DNA from: Soehngenia sp.
GTDB taxonomy: Bacteria > Bacillota > Clostridia > Tissierellales > Tissierellaceae
Length of the DNA: 64,000 bases
NCBI GenBank assembly: GCA_024637045.1
Contig: JAGXFX010000027.1
Location: forward strand, 62,001-126,000
Direction of reading: 5' to 3'
Made by a program: the position numbers and the translations under genes. A model generated the notes under the pieces. It searched no databases, had not been told where the DNA came from, and saw only the letters and a program-made list of their open reading frames with translations. Shown here one piece after another: positions 17,981 to 28,340 of this stretch (positions are counted from its first letter, which is position 1; each line of letters starts with the position of its first letter).

Positions 17981-18198
17981 GAAAGAGAATAGTAACTGCT
18001 TAGAACCTTATAGAGAGTCGATGATGGTGTAAATTCGGCAGGTGCAAACAGTGAATGGGCTCTAGAGTTTTGTCTGAAAAAGTAGGACAAGGGAATCCCC
18101 CCCTTACAGGGAAAAAAGCTGGCAGAAATGCAAGAAGAGTGGCAACGCGGAAAACCCTTCGTCTCTTTATTAAATGAGATGAAGGGTTATTTTATTTT
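17981..18198 (+). ncRNA. T-box riboswitch upstream of trpS
   Basis: The leader carries the T-box consensus GAGTGGCAACGCGG at 18137-18150. It is followed by an overlapping terminator hairpin (AACCCTTCGTCTC with GAGATGAAGGGTT, then a T-rich tail). Stem I closes through TAGAG and CTCTA, and the specifier position reads TGG, the Trp codon. Uncharged tRNA-Trp is expected to stabilise the antiterminator and allow trpS transcription. Confidence 0.9.
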
Positions 18199-18215
18199 CA
18201 GGGAGGATGATTAAT

Positions 18216-19211
18216 ATGGAAAAGAAGATTGTATTTAGTGGTGTACAGCCTTCAGGAGCATTAACAATAGGAAATTATATAGGCGCTTTGAGAAATTTCG
18301 GAGAACTACAGGATGAATTTGATTGCAATTACTGCATCGTTGATATGCACGCAATTACAGTGCCTCAGGTCCCTAAAGACCTTAGAAAAAATACTCTGGA
18401 TGTCTTGTCAATGTATATGGCCAGCGGGATTGATCCGGAGAAATCGACTTTATTTGTTCAGTCTCACGTTCCTGCACATGCAGAATTAGCGTGGGTACTC
18501 AATACCATAACTTATATGGGGCAACTTAACAGGATGACACAATTCAAGGAAAAATCAAAAAAGTCTGATGAAAACCTAAATGCAGGTTTATTCACATACC
18601 CTGTCTTGATGGCGGCTGATATATTATTGTACCAGACTGATTTTGTTCCTGTGGGTGAAGATCAAAAACAACACCTTGAACTTGCCCGTGACCTAGCAGA
18701 AAGATTTAACAACAAATACAGTGATACATTTGTTGTCCCTGAACCATTGATTAAGGAGTTTGGAGCAAGAATAATGAGTCTTCAGGATCCCACATCAAAA
18801 ATGAGCAAATCAGATAGTGATGAAAATGCATTTATTCTTCTTCAGGACAGTAAAGATAAGATTTCAAGAAAAATAAAACGAGCTGTTACAGATTCAGTAG
18901 GAATTGTAAATTATACAGATGACCAACCTGGAATTAAAAATCTAATCAATATTTATTCAGTGCTGTCAGGAAAAGAAGTAGATGATATTGTTGATATGTA
19001 CAGCGGTAAAGGTTATGGTGTTTTCAAGTCTGAATTAGCTGAGGTAGTAGTGGAGGCGCTGGATCCAATTCAAACCAAATACAGACGGTATTTGGATAGC
19101 AAGGATTATCTTGAAAAAGTCTATACAGAAGGTGCACAAAAGGCTGATGCCAAGGCGAGAAAAACGCTGAGAAAAGTTTATAAGAAGATAGGTTTTATTC
19201 CAAGAGGTTAA
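18216..19211 (+). CDS. trpS: tryptophanyl-tRNA synthetase
   Basis: This 331-residue class I synthetase charges tRNA-Trp. The HIGH-type motif is PSGALTIGNY at the N-terminus and the KMSKS motif is intact (KMSKSDSD). The order and length fit bacterial TrpRS. ATG 18216 is used because GGGAGG lies 9 bases upstream; the ATG at 18207 directly abuts that site. Expression is controlled by the T-box in front of it. Confidence 0.96.
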   Translation: MEKKIVFSGVQPSGALTIGNYIGALRNFGELQDEFDCNYCIVDMHAITVPQVPKDLRKNTLDVLSMYMASGIDPEKSTLFVQSHVPAHAELAWVLNTITYMGQLNRMTQFKEKSKKSDENLNAGLFTYPVLMAADILLYQTDFVPVGEDQKQHLELARDLAERFNNKYSDTFVVPEPLIKEFGARIMSLQDPTSKMSKSDSDENAFILLQDSKDKISRKIKRAVTDSVGIVNYTDDQPGIKNLINIYSVLSGKEVDDIVDMYSGKGYGVFKSELAEVVVEALDPIQTKYRRYLDSKDYLEKVYTEGAQKADAKARKTLRKVYKKIGFIPRG

Positions 19212-19362
19212 TCTCAGTAAATTTGCACCAACTTGATACTCTTTTTAGAAATTTCAAGTGAATGGAGTAAACTAAATATTTAGCGTGTTTGACCGCAGGG
19301 TACAAATAGAGTAAAATAACGCTAAGTTAAGATATTATGCTGTTTAGACAAGGAGAGAGAAC

Positions 19363-19899
19363 ATGACACTACCTAACCTAATTACCGTATTCAGAATAAT
19401 ACTGGTACCTGTGTATCTAAGTTTGTTTTTTTCAGATATAGATAATAAAGTATTTATTTTGGGAATGATATTTATGATAGCAGGAGTATCAGATGTTCTT
19501 GATGGATACATAGCAAGAAAATATAATCTGATAAGCAAACTGGGATCAGCTCTTGATCCATTCGCAGACAAACTGATGAGTTTTACGGTATTAATAACTT
19601 TTACAGCAATTGGCTTAATACCATTTTGGATTTTGATTCCAATGATTATAAAGGAAGTAATTATGATAACTGGAGGTATAATATTATACCTGAAGCATGG
19701 AAAAGCTGTGATACCCTCAAACATATATGGAAAGATAGCCACATTTTCGTTATATGCTGCAGTGTTATCGATTATTATCAACATGAATATGATTGTTTCA
19801 ATGCTGCTTTTAATTATTACAGTATCGCTTAATATTGTTGCGTTTATTATTTACTTGAAAATATTTAGAAAAATGCTTCTTGATGAAAAAAGTCAATAG
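19363..19899 (+). CDS. pgsA: CDP-alcohol phosphatidyltransferase, PgsA-like
   Basis: This 178-residue integral membrane enzyme has the CDP-alcohol transferase motif D-x2-DG-x2-AR-x8-G-x3-D-x3-D near residues 45-70 (DVLDGYIARK, then GSALDPFADK). Starting LPNLITVFRIILVP and carrying five to six hydrophobic helices, it fits phosphatidylglycerophosphate synthase. A related headgroup transferase is possible. It starts behind AAGGAGAGAG and lies alone between trpS and the valS leader. Confidence 0.82.
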   Translation: MTLPNLITVFRIILVPVYLSLFFSDIDNKVFILGMIFMIAGVSDVLDGYIARKYNLISKLGSALDPFADKLMSFTVLITFTAIGLIPFWILIPMIIKEVIMITGGIILYLKHGKAVIPSNIYGKIATFSLYAAVLSIIINMNMIVSMLLLIITVSLNIVAFIIYLKIFRKMLLDEKSQ

Positions 19900-19960
19900 A
19901 CTTTATACGATAGTAACAATAAAGAGCAGAACATATCGTATGAATTATGTGAGGAAAACA

Positions 19961-19989
19961 TTGACAAAGAGTCTTTTAATGGCTATAAT
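19961..19989 (+). promoter_or_regulatory. consensus sigma-A promoter for the valS leader
   Basis: TTGACA, exactly 17 bases, then TATAAT: a perfect consensus match placed just before the T-box. Confidence 0.85.
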
Positions 19990-19996
19990 TGAGACT

Positions 19997-20238
19997 ATAT
20001 ATTTAGTGATGAGAAAGAGGAGTAATCTGATTCTCTTAAAAGAGAATGGGTTCATGGCTGGGAGATCCTAAGCAGGAATCAGATGAAGGTAGCTTTCGAA
20101 CATTCAGGCTGAATAGAGTAGGTCTGAACGGGATACCGTTATCTATTAATGAAGTGTCATGGCATAGCCATGAAATTAAGGTGGTACCGCGAACCCTTCG
20201 TCCTTATGTTAGATAGGATGAAGGGTTTTTATTTTTGC
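19997..20238 (+). ncRNA. T-box riboswitch upstream of valS
   Basis: The T-box motif AAGGTGGTACCGCG is at 20178-20191. A terminator stem follows (AACCCTTCGTCC with GGATGAAGGGTT, then a T-run). Stem I closes through GAAAG and CTTTC, and the specifier triplet is GTA (Val). An in-frame reading through this leader exists but is not part of valS. Confidence 0.92.
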
Positions 20239-20253
20239 CTAGGAGGGGACAAA

Positions 20254-22902
20254 ATGAGAGAAAACTTACCAAAGAATTATGATCCAAAGGAGTTTGAAGA
20301 CAGACTTTATGGATTCTGGAATGAAAATGGCTATTTTACTCCAGAAATTGACGAGACAAAGAAGCCTTATACCATAATGATGCCACCACCAAATGTAACA
20401 GGTAGTCTTCATATGGGACATGCATTGAATAATACAATACAGGATATATTGATTAGATGGAAACGGATGGAAGGATACTCTGCATTATGGCTTCCAGGTA
20501 CTGACCATGCAAGTATATCTACTGAAGCAAAAGTTGTAGAAAAGATAAAATCAGAAGGAAGAAGCAAAGATGAGCTTGGCAGGGAAGGCTTCATAAAAGA
20601 AGCTTGGGAGTGGACTGATCTTTATGGGGGAACCATAAAAAACCAGCTAAAAAAGTTGGGTGTTTCATGTGACTGGACCAGAGATAGATTTACTCTAGAT
20701 GAAATGTTGAGCAATGCTGTCGAAGAAGTATTTGTAAGGCTTTATGATAAAGGATTGATCTATCGAGGAGATAGAATAATAAACTGGTGTCCAAGCTGTC
20801 ACACGGCAATATCAGATGCTGAAGTTGATCATGAGGATTCACACGGTCATATCTGGCATGTAAGCTATCCAATAAAAGACAGTGACGAGACAATAACCAT
20901 AGCAACTACAAGACCAGAAACGATACTTGGTGACCTTGCAGTAGCAGTTCATCCTGATGATGAAAGGTACACTCATCTGGTAGGTAAGACAGTTATTCTA
21001 CCACTTGTAGGAAGAGAGATACCAATAATAGCCGATAATTATGTAGAAATGGATTTTGGAACTGGTGCTTTGAAGATCACACCATCTCATGATCCAAATG
21101 ACTTTGAGGTAGGAGCAAGACATGGCCTTGGTCAGTGTGTTGTAATTGATGAAGAAGGATTTATAAACGAGAATGGTGTTGAGTTCAAAGGGCTTGAAAG
21201 ATTTGAAGCGAGAAAAGCAATTGCTGACAAACTTGAGGAACAGGGTTATCTTAAAGCAGTTAAGGACCATGAAAATGCAGTAGGACACTGTGAGCGATGC
21301 AAGACGATAATAGAGCCAATAATATCAAAGCAATGGTTTGTAGAGATGAAACCTTTGGCAAAGCCTTCTCTTGAGGCATATTACAATGGTGAAATTAATT
21401 TTGTGCCTGAAAGATTTGGCAAGATATATGTACATTGGCTTGAAAATATTAAAGACTGGTGTATATCAAGACAGCTTTGGTGGGGTCACAGATTACCTGT
21501 GTATTACTGCGATGATTGTGGAGAAATAATAGTTTCAAGAGAAGAAGTTACAAGCTGTTCAAAATGTAACAGCACAAATATCAGACAGGAAACGGATACT
21601 CTTGATACATGGTTCTCTTCTGCTCTTTGGCCTTTCTCAACACTGGGGTGGCCTGAAGAAACAGAAGACCTTAAGTATTTCTTCCCTACAGATGTACTAG
21701 TTACGGGGTATGATATTATTTTCTTCTGGGTTATCAGAATGATATTTTCAAGTCTGGATCAGCTGGGTGAACTTCCTTTCAAGGATGTATTCCTGACAGG
21801 TCTGGTTAGGGATGGTCAGGGCAGAAAAATGAGCAAGTCACTGGGTAATGGTATTGACCCTCTTGAGATTATTGAAGAATACGGAGCTGATGCTCTTAGA
21901 TTTACTTTAATTACTGGGAACACTCCAGGTAATGACATGAGATTCTATACTGAAAGGGTGGAAGCAAACAGAAACTTTGCCAATAAGCTTTGGAATGCTA
22001 CAAGATTTGTATTAATGAACCTTGATGAAGATATGGGTAAAGCTTCTCTAGAAGGTCTGGAACTTCAGACCGAGGATAAATGGATTCTCACAAGACTGAA
22101 CACTGTTATCGGTGAGGTACAAGATAACATGGACAAATATGAAATTGGTCTTGCTGGTCAGAGGATGTATGATTTTATTTGGGAAGACTACTGTGACTGG
22201 TATATTGAGATGGTTAAATCAAGATTGTATGGAGACGATATGGATTCATCAAGAACAGCACAGAATGTTTTAGTAGTTGTTTTGATGGAAACACTAAAAC
22301 TACTGCATCCGTTTATGCCGTTTATAACTGAAGAAATTTGGCAACACCTTCCTGAGAACAGCGAAGCATTGATTATTGAATCATGGCCAGTTGCTGACAG
22401 TAGCTTTATTTTCGAAAAAGAAGCAGAAGAAATTGAGTTTATTAAAAGAGCAATCAAAGGAATTCGTAATGCTAGAGCAGAAATGAATATTGTTCCATCT
22501 AGAAAATCTAAGCTGATTTTCGTTCTTGATGATAAAACAAAGGAATCGGTAATTGAGAGAGGGAAACTAAAATTTATGACATTGGCAAGTGCTGAAGACA
22601 TTATGTTTACTGATGACAAAAAATCTTTAGGTGATGACAATATATCTGTGGTTCTCGATGGATGTGAAATCTATCTTCCACTAAGTGATCTTATTGACTT
22701 TGACAAAGAAATTGAAAGATTGGAGAAGGAGAAGGCTAAACTTGAAGATGAGATAAAGAGAGTGAAATCAAAGTTATCAAATGAAGGGTTTGTGTCTAAG
22801 GCTCCAGCCAAGATTGTAGAAGAAGAGAAGGAAAAACAAGCCAAATATTCACAGATGTTGGAAAATGTGGATGAAAGACTTGAATCCCTTAAGAAGCAGT
22901 AG
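20254..22902 (+). CDS. valS: valyl-tRNA synthetase
   Basis: This 882-residue class I synthetase charges and edits tRNA-Val. The HIGH region is [16 protein letters not shown]. The CP1 editing domain follows ([10 protein letters not shown]). Zinc-type Cys pairs are present (CERCK, CDDCGE, CSKCN). The KMSKS loop is [12 protein letters not shown]. The C-terminal ~70 residues form the ValRS coiled coil. ATG 20254 is set by AGGAGGGG. folC begins 10 bases after the stop, so the two are likely co-transcribed under the T-box. Confidence 0.97.
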   Translation: MRENLPKNYDPKEFEDRLYGFWNENGYFTPEIDETKKPYTIMMPPPNVTGSLHMGHALNNTIQDILIRWKRMEGYSALWLPGTDHASISTEAKVVEKIKSEGRSKDELGREGFIKEAWEWTDLYGGTIKNQLKKLGVSCDWTRDRFTLDEMLSNAVEEVFVRLYDKGLIYRGDRIINWCPSCHTAISDAEVDHEDSHGHIWHVSYPIKDSDETITIATTRPETILGDLAVAVHPDDERYTHLVGKTVILPLVGREIPIIADNYVEMDFGTGALKITPSHDPNDFEVGARHGLGQCVVIDEEGFINENGVEFKGLERFEARKAIADKLEEQGYLKAVKDHENAVGHCERCKTIIEPIISKQWFVEMKPLAKPSLEAYYNGEINFVPERFGKIYVHWLENIKDWCISRQLWWGHRLPVYYCDDCGEIIVSREEVTSCSKCNSTNIRQETDTLDTWFSSALWPFSTLGWPEETEDLKYFFPTDVLVTGYDIIFFWVIRMIFSSLDQLGELPFKDVFLTGLVRDGQGRKMSKSLGNGIDPLEIIEEYGADALRFTLITGNTPGNDMRFYTERVEANRNFANKLWNATRFVLMNLDEDMGKASLEGLELQTEDKWILTRLNTVIGEVQDNMDKYEIGLAGQRMYDFIWEDYCDWYIEMVKSRLYGDDMDSSRTAQNVLVVVLMETLKLLHPFMPFITEEIWQHLPENSEALIIESWPVADSSFIFEKEAEEIEFIKRAIKGIRNARAEMNIVPSRKSKLIFVLDDKTKESVIERGKLKFMTLASAEDIMFTDDKKSLGDDNISVVLDGCEIYLPLSDLIDFDKEIERLEKEKAKLEDEIKRVKSKLSNEGFVSKAPAKIVEEEKEKQAKYSQMLENVDERLESLKKQ

Positions 22903-22912
22903 GAGGAAGCCC

Positions 22913-24214
22913 ATGAACTATCAAGAGGCTCTTGCATATATAAACGACAAAGAAAAGTATGGATCAAGACTCGGTCTTGATTCCATAAGGACACTATTGA
23001 AACACCTTGGAGACCCTCACAAAGGAATAAATTACATCCATGTGGGGGGAACTAATGGTAAAGGTTCAACATCAGCATACCTGGCACAATGTCTAAAAGA
23101 AGCAGGTTATAGAACTGGTCTCTATACATCACCTTACCTTGAAAGATTCACTGAAAGGATCCAAATAAATGGTGAGGACATTCCCCAGAAAATTCTTGGA
23201 GAAATAACAACCAAGGTAAAAGTAGCCGCTGACAAAATGGTTCAGAGTGGTTTAGAGCATCCAACTACATTTGAGTTGGTTACAGCTGTGGGATTTGAGT
23301 ATTTCAGTAGAAGCAAGGTTGATTTTGTTATCCTTGAAGTAGGACTTGGGGGTAGGTTTGACAGTACTAATGTTATTGAATCATCCATTGCATCGGTAAT
23401 AACCACAATTGATTATGATCACACAGACGTACTAGGAGATACACTTGCAAAGATTGCATATCAAAAGGCAGGAATAATTAAGGAGAATGGTCTCGTTATA
23501 TCCTATCCTCAGGATAAGGAAGCGGAGCAAGTTATAAGGAATGTAGCAGATGAATACAATGCTGATTATGTTAAAATGCCTGCTGATAATTTAGATGTAA
23601 ATAGCAGCACACATAAAGGAAGTGTATTTGATTTTGAATATAAAGGGATAAAATATCAAAATTTAGTAATTGGCATGCTAGGTGAGTACCAGATTATGAA
23701 TGCAACTCTAGCGATTACAACTCTTATTGAACTGAAGGATAGAGGGTTGGTTGAATTTACAGAAGAGCAACTAAGAAATGCTCTTTTAAGCACAAGATGG
23801 AAAGGACGCTTGGAGGTTATTGCAACGGATCCAATCTTTTTAATCGATGGAGCCCATAATCTGCAGGGTGTAAGATTATTGGCCAAGTCGGTAGCGATGT
23901 TTCCATATAAGAGACTTATACTTGGTATGAGTGTTCTTAAAGACAAGGATTATACTCATATGATTGAAAAATTGGTCCCATTGGCATCTGAGGTTGTTGT
24001 TACGGAGGTAAATATGCCTCGAAAACTAGCAGCGGAGCTCTTAGGTGAAGAGGTTAGAAAACTTACGCCTAATGTTCATGTGGAGAAGACACTGGAAGGT
24101 GCTGTCAGAAAAACAATTGAGCTCGCAAACAAGGATGACATGATTCTATTTGGTGGATCACTTTATATGATTGGTGAAGTGAGGTCTCATGCAATAAACC
24201 TACTATTTAAATAG
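22913..24214 (+). CDS. folC: folylpolyglutamate synthase/dihydrofolate synthase
   Basis: This 433-residue Mur-ligase-like enzyme adds glutamate to folates. The P-loop is GGTNGKGSTS, followed by TGLYTSPYLERFTERI, the FolC signature. The HxxD-type DGAHN motif occurs at the start of the C-terminal domain. ATG 22913 is set by AGGAGGAAG. It sits directly behind valS, a common Clostridia/Bacilli order. Its stop lies inside a 32-bp palindrome that ends the operon. Confidence 0.93.
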   Translation: MNYQEALAYINDKEKYGSRLGLDSIRTLLKHLGDPHKGINYIHVGGTNGKGSTSAYLAQCLKEAGYRTGLYTSPYLERFTERIQINGEDIPQKILGEITTKVKVAADKMVQSGLEHPTTFELVTAVGFEYFSRSKVDFVILEVGLGGRFDSTNVIESSIASVITTIDYDHTDVLGDTLAKIAYQKAGIIKENGLVISYPQDKEAEQVIRNVADEYNADYVKMPADNLDVNSSTHKGSVFDFEYKGIKYQNLVIGMLGEYQIMNATLAITTLIELKDRGLVEFTEEQLRNALLSTRWKGRLEVIATDPIFLIDGAHNLQGVRLLAKSVAMFPYKRLILGMSVLKDKDYTHMIEKLVPLASEVVVTEVNMPRKLAAELLGEEVRKLTPNVHVEKTLEGAVRKTIELANKDDMILFGGSLYMIGEVRSHAINLLFK

Positions 24215-24224
24215 TAGGTTTATT
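24193..24224. terminator. perfect 32-bp palindromic bidirectional terminator
   Basis: AATAAACCTACTATTT is followed at once by its exact reverse complement. The palindrome contains both the folC stop and the end of the convergent DUF4364 gene, so it can stop transcription from either side. Confidence 0.7.
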
Positions 24225-24749
24225 GTCTATGAATAGCTCGATTATTGATTTGTAATAATATTCAGGAGAATTCTCCCACTTATCCATTAGTAATTTAGCT
24301 TGATCTTCATTTGGGACACTGATATAAAGGCTGAACACAGTCTCTCCTTGCTCAACAAGTTTTAGGTTAACATTTATCTCCCCGCTGTCTCTGGGATATG
24401 AAGTAGCTTCTGTTTGTACAGGCACTGGATCACCGAATGAATCGAGGTTAAAAATGCTATGTATAGTTGAGATAATCGAATCTGTAATCTTTGATTCAAA
24501 ATAATCCAAACTTTCAATTCCACTTTCTTCAAGCACCAACACAGAAATATGATTATTTTCCTCTATTCTAATAAAGGAACCATCTGATAGTTCAGAGATA
24601 TACTGTTGTATAATAAAAAAATTCATATTGAAATTTTCAATCAAGAGTTCTGAAATTTTTTCCTTTGACAATGGTTCAGGAGATACTTTAAGTATATATA
24701 GTAGGAGAAGCTTTTGTTTTGCAACATCTTCAGAATTGTTTTGAAACAT
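24207..24749 (-). CDS. DUF4364 family protein
   Basis: This 180-residue protein has an N-terminal winged-helix-like part (residues ~10-75: KLLLLYILK, then KISELLIENFN). Its C-terminal half holds the conserved pattern VNLKLVEQGETVFSLYISVPNEDQAKLLMDKWE of DUF4364, written here across its length as seen. The family is typical of Clostridia and suspected to be transcriptional regulators, without proof. A CAAAGGGGTG site precedes its ATG. It converges on folC. Confidence 0.75.
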   Translation of the reverse strand: MFQNNSEDVAKQKLLLLYILKVSPEPLSKEKISELLIENFNMNFFIIQQYISELSDGSFIRIEENNHISVLVLEESGIESLDYFESKITDSIISTIHSIFNLDSFGDPVPVQTEATSYPRDSGEINVNLKLVEQGETVFSLYISVPNEDQAKLLMDKWENSPEYYYKSIIELFIDNKPTI

Positions 24750-24923
24750 TTTTACACCCCTTTGAATATGAGATTAATTGATTATATCATAAATAGCAGT
24801 ATGCTGAATAGAACAGCTGGTTTATACTAATGCATGTTTTTCGCTGAGTTATATTTATTGTTCAAGGGTATAAGGCAATACAAGAGTATTTGAGGTCATT
24901 TTCAATAAAGGGATGGTTATTTT

Positions 24924-25049
24924 ATGCAAACACAGTTGCTAATAGGAGTAATAATATTTATAATAGTTGTAAGTCTTCAATTGACTTTAAACTTGATTTT
25001 GAAAGAATTAAGAGAATTGAAGGATATATTACGCAATAAATTCAAGTAG
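24924..25049 (+). CDS. 41-residue single-span membrane microprotein
   Basis: ATG at 24924 opens a 41-residue frame with one hydrophobic segment (residues 5-26, rich in I, L and V) and then a basic, amphipathic tail (KELRELKDILRNKFK). A moderate AAGGGATGG site precedes it. It ends 15 bases before the hpt start, so it may be co-expressed with hpt. No family recognised. The hydrophobic-then-charged pattern supports a real gene, but it is short. Confidence 0.5.
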   Translation: MQTQLLIGVIIFIIVVSLQLTLNLILKELRELKDILRNKFK

Positions 25050-25064
25050 GAAGGAGAGAACAGC

Positions 25065-25589
25065 TTGATAGATAATAAGAAAGAGAAAATTTTATTTTCA
25101 AGAGATGAAATTGACAAGAGGGTAAAGGAATTGGGGCTTGAGTTAAGTGATATTTACAAGGACAGAGACCTTGTGATAGTATCTTTGCTAAAAGGAAGCT
25201 TTGTTTTTACAGCCGACTTATCAAGAGAATTGAGTATTCCTGTGGAAATAGAATTCATGACCACAGCAAGTTACGGGAATGAAGAAGTTTCATCAGGTAT
25301 AGTAAAAATCCTTCAGGATGTAAGAGGTAGTCTTAAAGGCAAGGATGTTTTAATTGTTGATGATATCATTGATACAGGACATACGCTTAAAAAAGTAATT
25401 GAACATCTGGAAGAGAAGGAACCTGATTCAATAAAGGTTTGTGTTATGCTTGATAAACCAAGTAGAAGACAGGTAGATCTTGAACCTGATTATGTTGGTT
25501 ATGTAATTCCAGATTTATTTATAGTTGGATATGGACTAAACTACGGGGATTATTATAGAAATATTCCTTATATATTTACATTTGAGTAA
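25065..25589 (+). CDS. hpt: hypoxanthine phosphoribosyltransferase
   Basis: This 174-residue purine salvage enzyme makes IMP or GMP from free bases and PRPP. The PRPP-binding motif is VLIVDDIIDTGHTL near residue 100, with VSLLKGSF and DKPSRR blocks as in HPRT. The start codon is TTG at 25065, 8 bases after AAGGAGA; no in-frame ATG lies near. A terminator hairpin follows. Confidence 0.93.
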   Translation: MIDNKKEKILFSRDEIDKRVKELGLELSDIYKDRDLVIVSLLKGSFVFTADLSRELSIPVEIEFMTTASYGNEEVSSGIVKILQDVRGSLKGKDVLIVDDIIDTGHTLKKVIEHLEEKEPDSIKVCVMLDKPSRRQVDLEPDYVGYVIPDLFIVGYGLNYGDYYRNIPYIFTFE

Positions 25590-25597
25590 TCATAATC

Positions 25598-25625
25598 ACC
25601 TACAGGAAACTGTAGGTGTATTTAA
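25598..25625 (+). terminator. terminator after hpt
   Basis: CACCTACA pairs with TGTAGGTG around GGAAAC, then TATTTAA. Short T-run, so moderate strength. Confidence 0.55.
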
Positions 25626-25660
25626 TGGATAGTGAGTCATAAAGGATAGGATGTGGATTA

Positions 25661-26629
25661 ATGAGGATTAGGAGTTCACCAACAATAAATGAAGTTAATG
25701 TTCTGTTCCTGGCATTGGGACTTGTGCTTTTGTTATTTGGATCCATGGTACAGCAAAGAGATTTGTATACTGGTGTTTTAATAACTGAGTATATTTTCAT
25801 TTTAATACCAAATATAATCTATCTCAAGCTCAGGGGTTTCTCTTTAAGAGAAGTATTGGGACTTAGGCCTATTTCGATAAGACAATCAATTCAAATAATC
25901 TTTATAATGATATTTGCTTATCCAATGGCAGTCTTTCTAAACTATATTGTATTAGTAATGGTTAACTCAATGAGTCAAGCCATGCCAATAGGAGTACCTG
26001 TCCCAACAAATTTAATGGAGTATATAATCGGGTTGCTGGTAATTGCAATTACTCCTGGTATCTGTGAAGAAGTCATGTTCAGAGGAACAATGCAGAGTGC
26101 TTACAATAGAATAGGTGATACAAAAGCTATTCTGGCTACAGCTCTGCTATTTGGGATGTTTCATTTTAATCTTCTTAACCTACTGGGTCCATTTTTTCTG
26201 GGAATAATACTTGGCATAATAAGGTCTAAGACCGGCAGTTTATATGGTTCTATACTAGGCCATACAGTCAATAATGGAATTGCCATTACAATAGGATTTG
26301 TACTCACTGGGCTCAATGAAAATTTACAGGATATTACAGAACAAGCTCCCGCATTACCTGAAGGTATGCAAATGATTGTGACCTTGGTAGTACTAGGTGG
26401 TTGGGCTCTTTTTTCATTCGTGGTCTTGTATCTGTTGTTGAAAAACCTTCCGCAATCAAATGCGCAGATTGAAGCTGAAGACGAGCATTACTATGAATCT
26501 GGTGAGGAAGATATAATAAAAGTGCCAGAAGAGAGTGAAACTAATAGCGATAAGTTTCTATGGGCTCCAATTATTATCATTGTAGGTTTATTTGTATTTT
26601 TAAATTACAGATACTTTTTCCTGATATAG
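25661..26629 (+). CDS. CPBP family intramembrane glutamic endopeptidase
   Basis: This 322-residue membrane protein with about eight hydrophobic helices has CPBP (CAAX/Abi) catalytic motifs: CEEVMFRG (EExxxR), FGMFHFN (FxxxH) and GHTVNN (HxxxN). The family includes prenyl-CAAX proteases and bacteriocin-immunity proteins; its bacterial substrates are mostly unknown. An acidic cytoplasmic stretch (residues ~265-295) precedes a final transmembrane helix. The ribosome binding site is weak (AGGATGTGG). The next gene starts 13 bases later. Confidence 0.85.
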   Translation: MRIRSSPTINEVNVLFLALGLVLLLFGSMVQQRDLYTGVLITEYIFILIPNIIYLKLRGFSLREVLGLRPISIRQSIQIIFIMIFAYPMAVFLNYIVLVMVNSMSQAMPIGVPVPTNLMEYIIGLLVIAITPGICEEVMFRGTMQSAYNRIGDTKAILATALLFGMFHFNLLNLLGPFFLGIILGIIRSKTGSLYGSILGHTVNNGIAITIGFVLTGLNENLQDITEQAPALPEGMQMIVTLVVLGGWALFSFVVLYLLLKNLPQSNAQIEAEDEHYYESGEEDIIKVPEESETNSDKFLWAPIIIIVGLFVFLNYRYFFLI

Positions 26630-26642
26630 AAGGATGTGAGAA

Positions 26643-27407
26643 ATGATGACTAGTTATGGAAATTTTGCTTTGCTATATGATGTACTGATGGATGACTTTG
26701 ATTATGTTGCCTGGAGTGGGTATATACAACGCATATTAAATAAAAATGGAATTGAACAGGGTAGAATCCTTGAGATGGCATGTGGTACAGGAAGTCTTAC
26801 AAAAGAATTACTCGACCTTGGATATAGAGTAGATGGATTTGACTTGTCCGAGGAAATGCTTGCAGTAGCACACAATAAATTGTCAAAAAATAAGAATCTG
26901 AGACTTTTTAACATGGATATGACGGAATTCAAGATGGATAGAAAGTATAAAGCTATTATTGCAGCTTGTGACAGCATTAACTATATTCTAAGTGAAAACT
27001 CTCTAAAGCAGACGTTTAAGAGGGCTTATGATCATCTTGAGGATGGTGGTTTGTTTATATTCGACATAAATTCTGAGTATAAACTGCGAGAGATATTGGG
27101 AAACAATATTTTTCTTGAAGACAGAGACGAAATCTTTTACACCTGGGAAAATCAATTTGATGAAGACAGCAATATATGTGAATTCTATCTTACGTTCTTT
27201 CACTCAGATGATGGAGAAAATTACCAAAGGTTTGATGAAGTACACAGGGAGAAAGCGTACTCAATTAAGACAGTTAAGAGTCTACTAATAGAGGTTGGGT
27301 TTATTGAGATAGATATTTATGAGGCATTTGAATTTGAAGATGTTAAGGAAGAAAGTGAACGAATAAATTTTGTTGCTAAAAAGAAATCGAAGGTAAGGGT
27401 GATATAA
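26643..27407 (+). CDS. class I SAM-dependent methyltransferase
   Basis: This 254-residue Rossmann-type methyltransferase has motif I ILEMACGTGSLTKEL near residue 42, an acidic SAM ribose contact in VDGFDLSEEML, and AACDSINYIL for motif IV. Similar small-molecule methyltransferases are often named YqeM/UbiE-like; the substrate here is unknown. It overlaps hslO by one base (TAATG), so the two genes are translationally coupled. Confidence 0.85.
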   Translation: MMTSYGNFALLYDVLMDDFDYVAWSGYIQRILNKNGIEQGRILEMACGTGSLTKELLDLGYRVDGFDLSEEMLAVAHNKLSKNKNLRLFNMDMTEFKMDRKYKAIIAACDSINYILSENSLKQTFKRAYDHLEDGGLFIFDINSEYKLREILGNNIFLEDRDEIFYTWENQFDEDSNICEFYLTFFHSDDGENYQRFDEVHREKAYSIKTVKSLLIEVGFIEIDIYEAFEFEDVKEESERINFVAKKKSKVRVI

Positions 27408-28294
27408 TGAATGATTATATGATTAGAGGAATGGACAGAGAAGGAAGACTAAGAGCATTTGTAGCAAAGACTACAGGAGTAGTGGATGAAGCCAGAAGAA
27501 TTCACAACACATCTGCTACTGCCACAGCTGCCATTGGTAGACTTTTGACTGCAGGAATAATGATGGGAGCAACCATGAAGAATGACGATGATCTCATGAC
27601 TTTAAAGGTATCAGGTGACGGTCCAGTTGGAACTCTTACAGCAGTTGCAAATAGCAGAGGAGAAGTCAAGGGATTATTGGATAACCCAGCCGCTGATGCT
27701 CCTTCTACTGTGGACGGAAAACTTGATGTTGGAGCTATTGTAGGGAAAAATGGCACTTTTGTATCAATAAGGGATATTGGCATGAGAGATCCATATGTTG
27801 GTCAAACTAGTTTGGTTACTGGCGAAATAGGTGATGATATAGCAAATTTTTATAGTGAATCAGAACAGATTCCTACAGCAGTAGGCTTGGGAGTATTGGT
27901 TGACAAGGATTTGACTTGTAAAGCAGCTGGAGGATTTATTATACAGCTGATGCCATTTATCACTGATGAAGAGATAAGTATGATAGAATCATCGTTGAAA
28001 AAGGCTAGACCTCTTTCTACTATGATTGATGAGGGATATACACCAGAGGAAATTATGAATGAATTGTTGTCTGAATTTAATATGGAGACTACAGAAAAGA
28101 TTGATGTCAGCTATACATGTGATTGTTCATATAATAAAGTTGAAAAAGTCCTGATCAGCCTTGGAGAAAATGAAATCCAGGACATAATTGATGAGGATGG
28201 AGAAAGTGAAGTAGTTTGTCATTTCTGTAATACAAAGTATCATTTTTCAGGGGATGACCTGGAGAAAATCCTGTTGACAATCAAGAATAATTAA
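27407..28294 (+). CDS. hslO: redox-regulated chaperone Hsp33
   Basis: This 295-residue holdase is activated by oxidative unfolding. The N-terminal body has the Hsp33 pattern ATAAIGRLLTAG and KVSGDGPVGTL. The C-terminal zinc switch carries four cysteines as CDC (near residue 239) and CHFC (near 271), the CxC...CxxC set that releases zinc on oxidation. It is coupled to the preceding methyltransferase and followed by a tRNA cluster. Confidence 0.95.
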   Translation: MNDYMIRGMDREGRLRAFVAKTTGVVDEARRIHNTSATATAAIGRLLTAGIMMGATMKNDDDLMTLKVSGDGPVGTLTAVANSRGEVKGLLDNPAADAPSTVDGKLDVGAIVGKNGTFVSIRDIGMRDPYVGQTSLVTGEIGDDIANFYSESEQIPTAVGLGVLVDKDLTCKAAGGFIIQLMPFITDEEISMIESSLKKARPLSTMIDEGYTPEEIMNELLSEFNMETTEKIDVSYTCDCSYNKVEKVLISLGENEIQDIIDEDGESEVVCHFCNTKYHFSGDDLEKILLTIKNN

Positions 28295-28340
28295 TATATA
28301 CTAGCTATTGTGGCATCGGCCAGGAATGGTATGAATACTA

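Noticed and set aside
20149-20253. 35-codon N-terminal extension of valS
   Set aside because: The codons fall in the T-box and its terminator; AGGAGGGG before ATG 20254 gives the real start.
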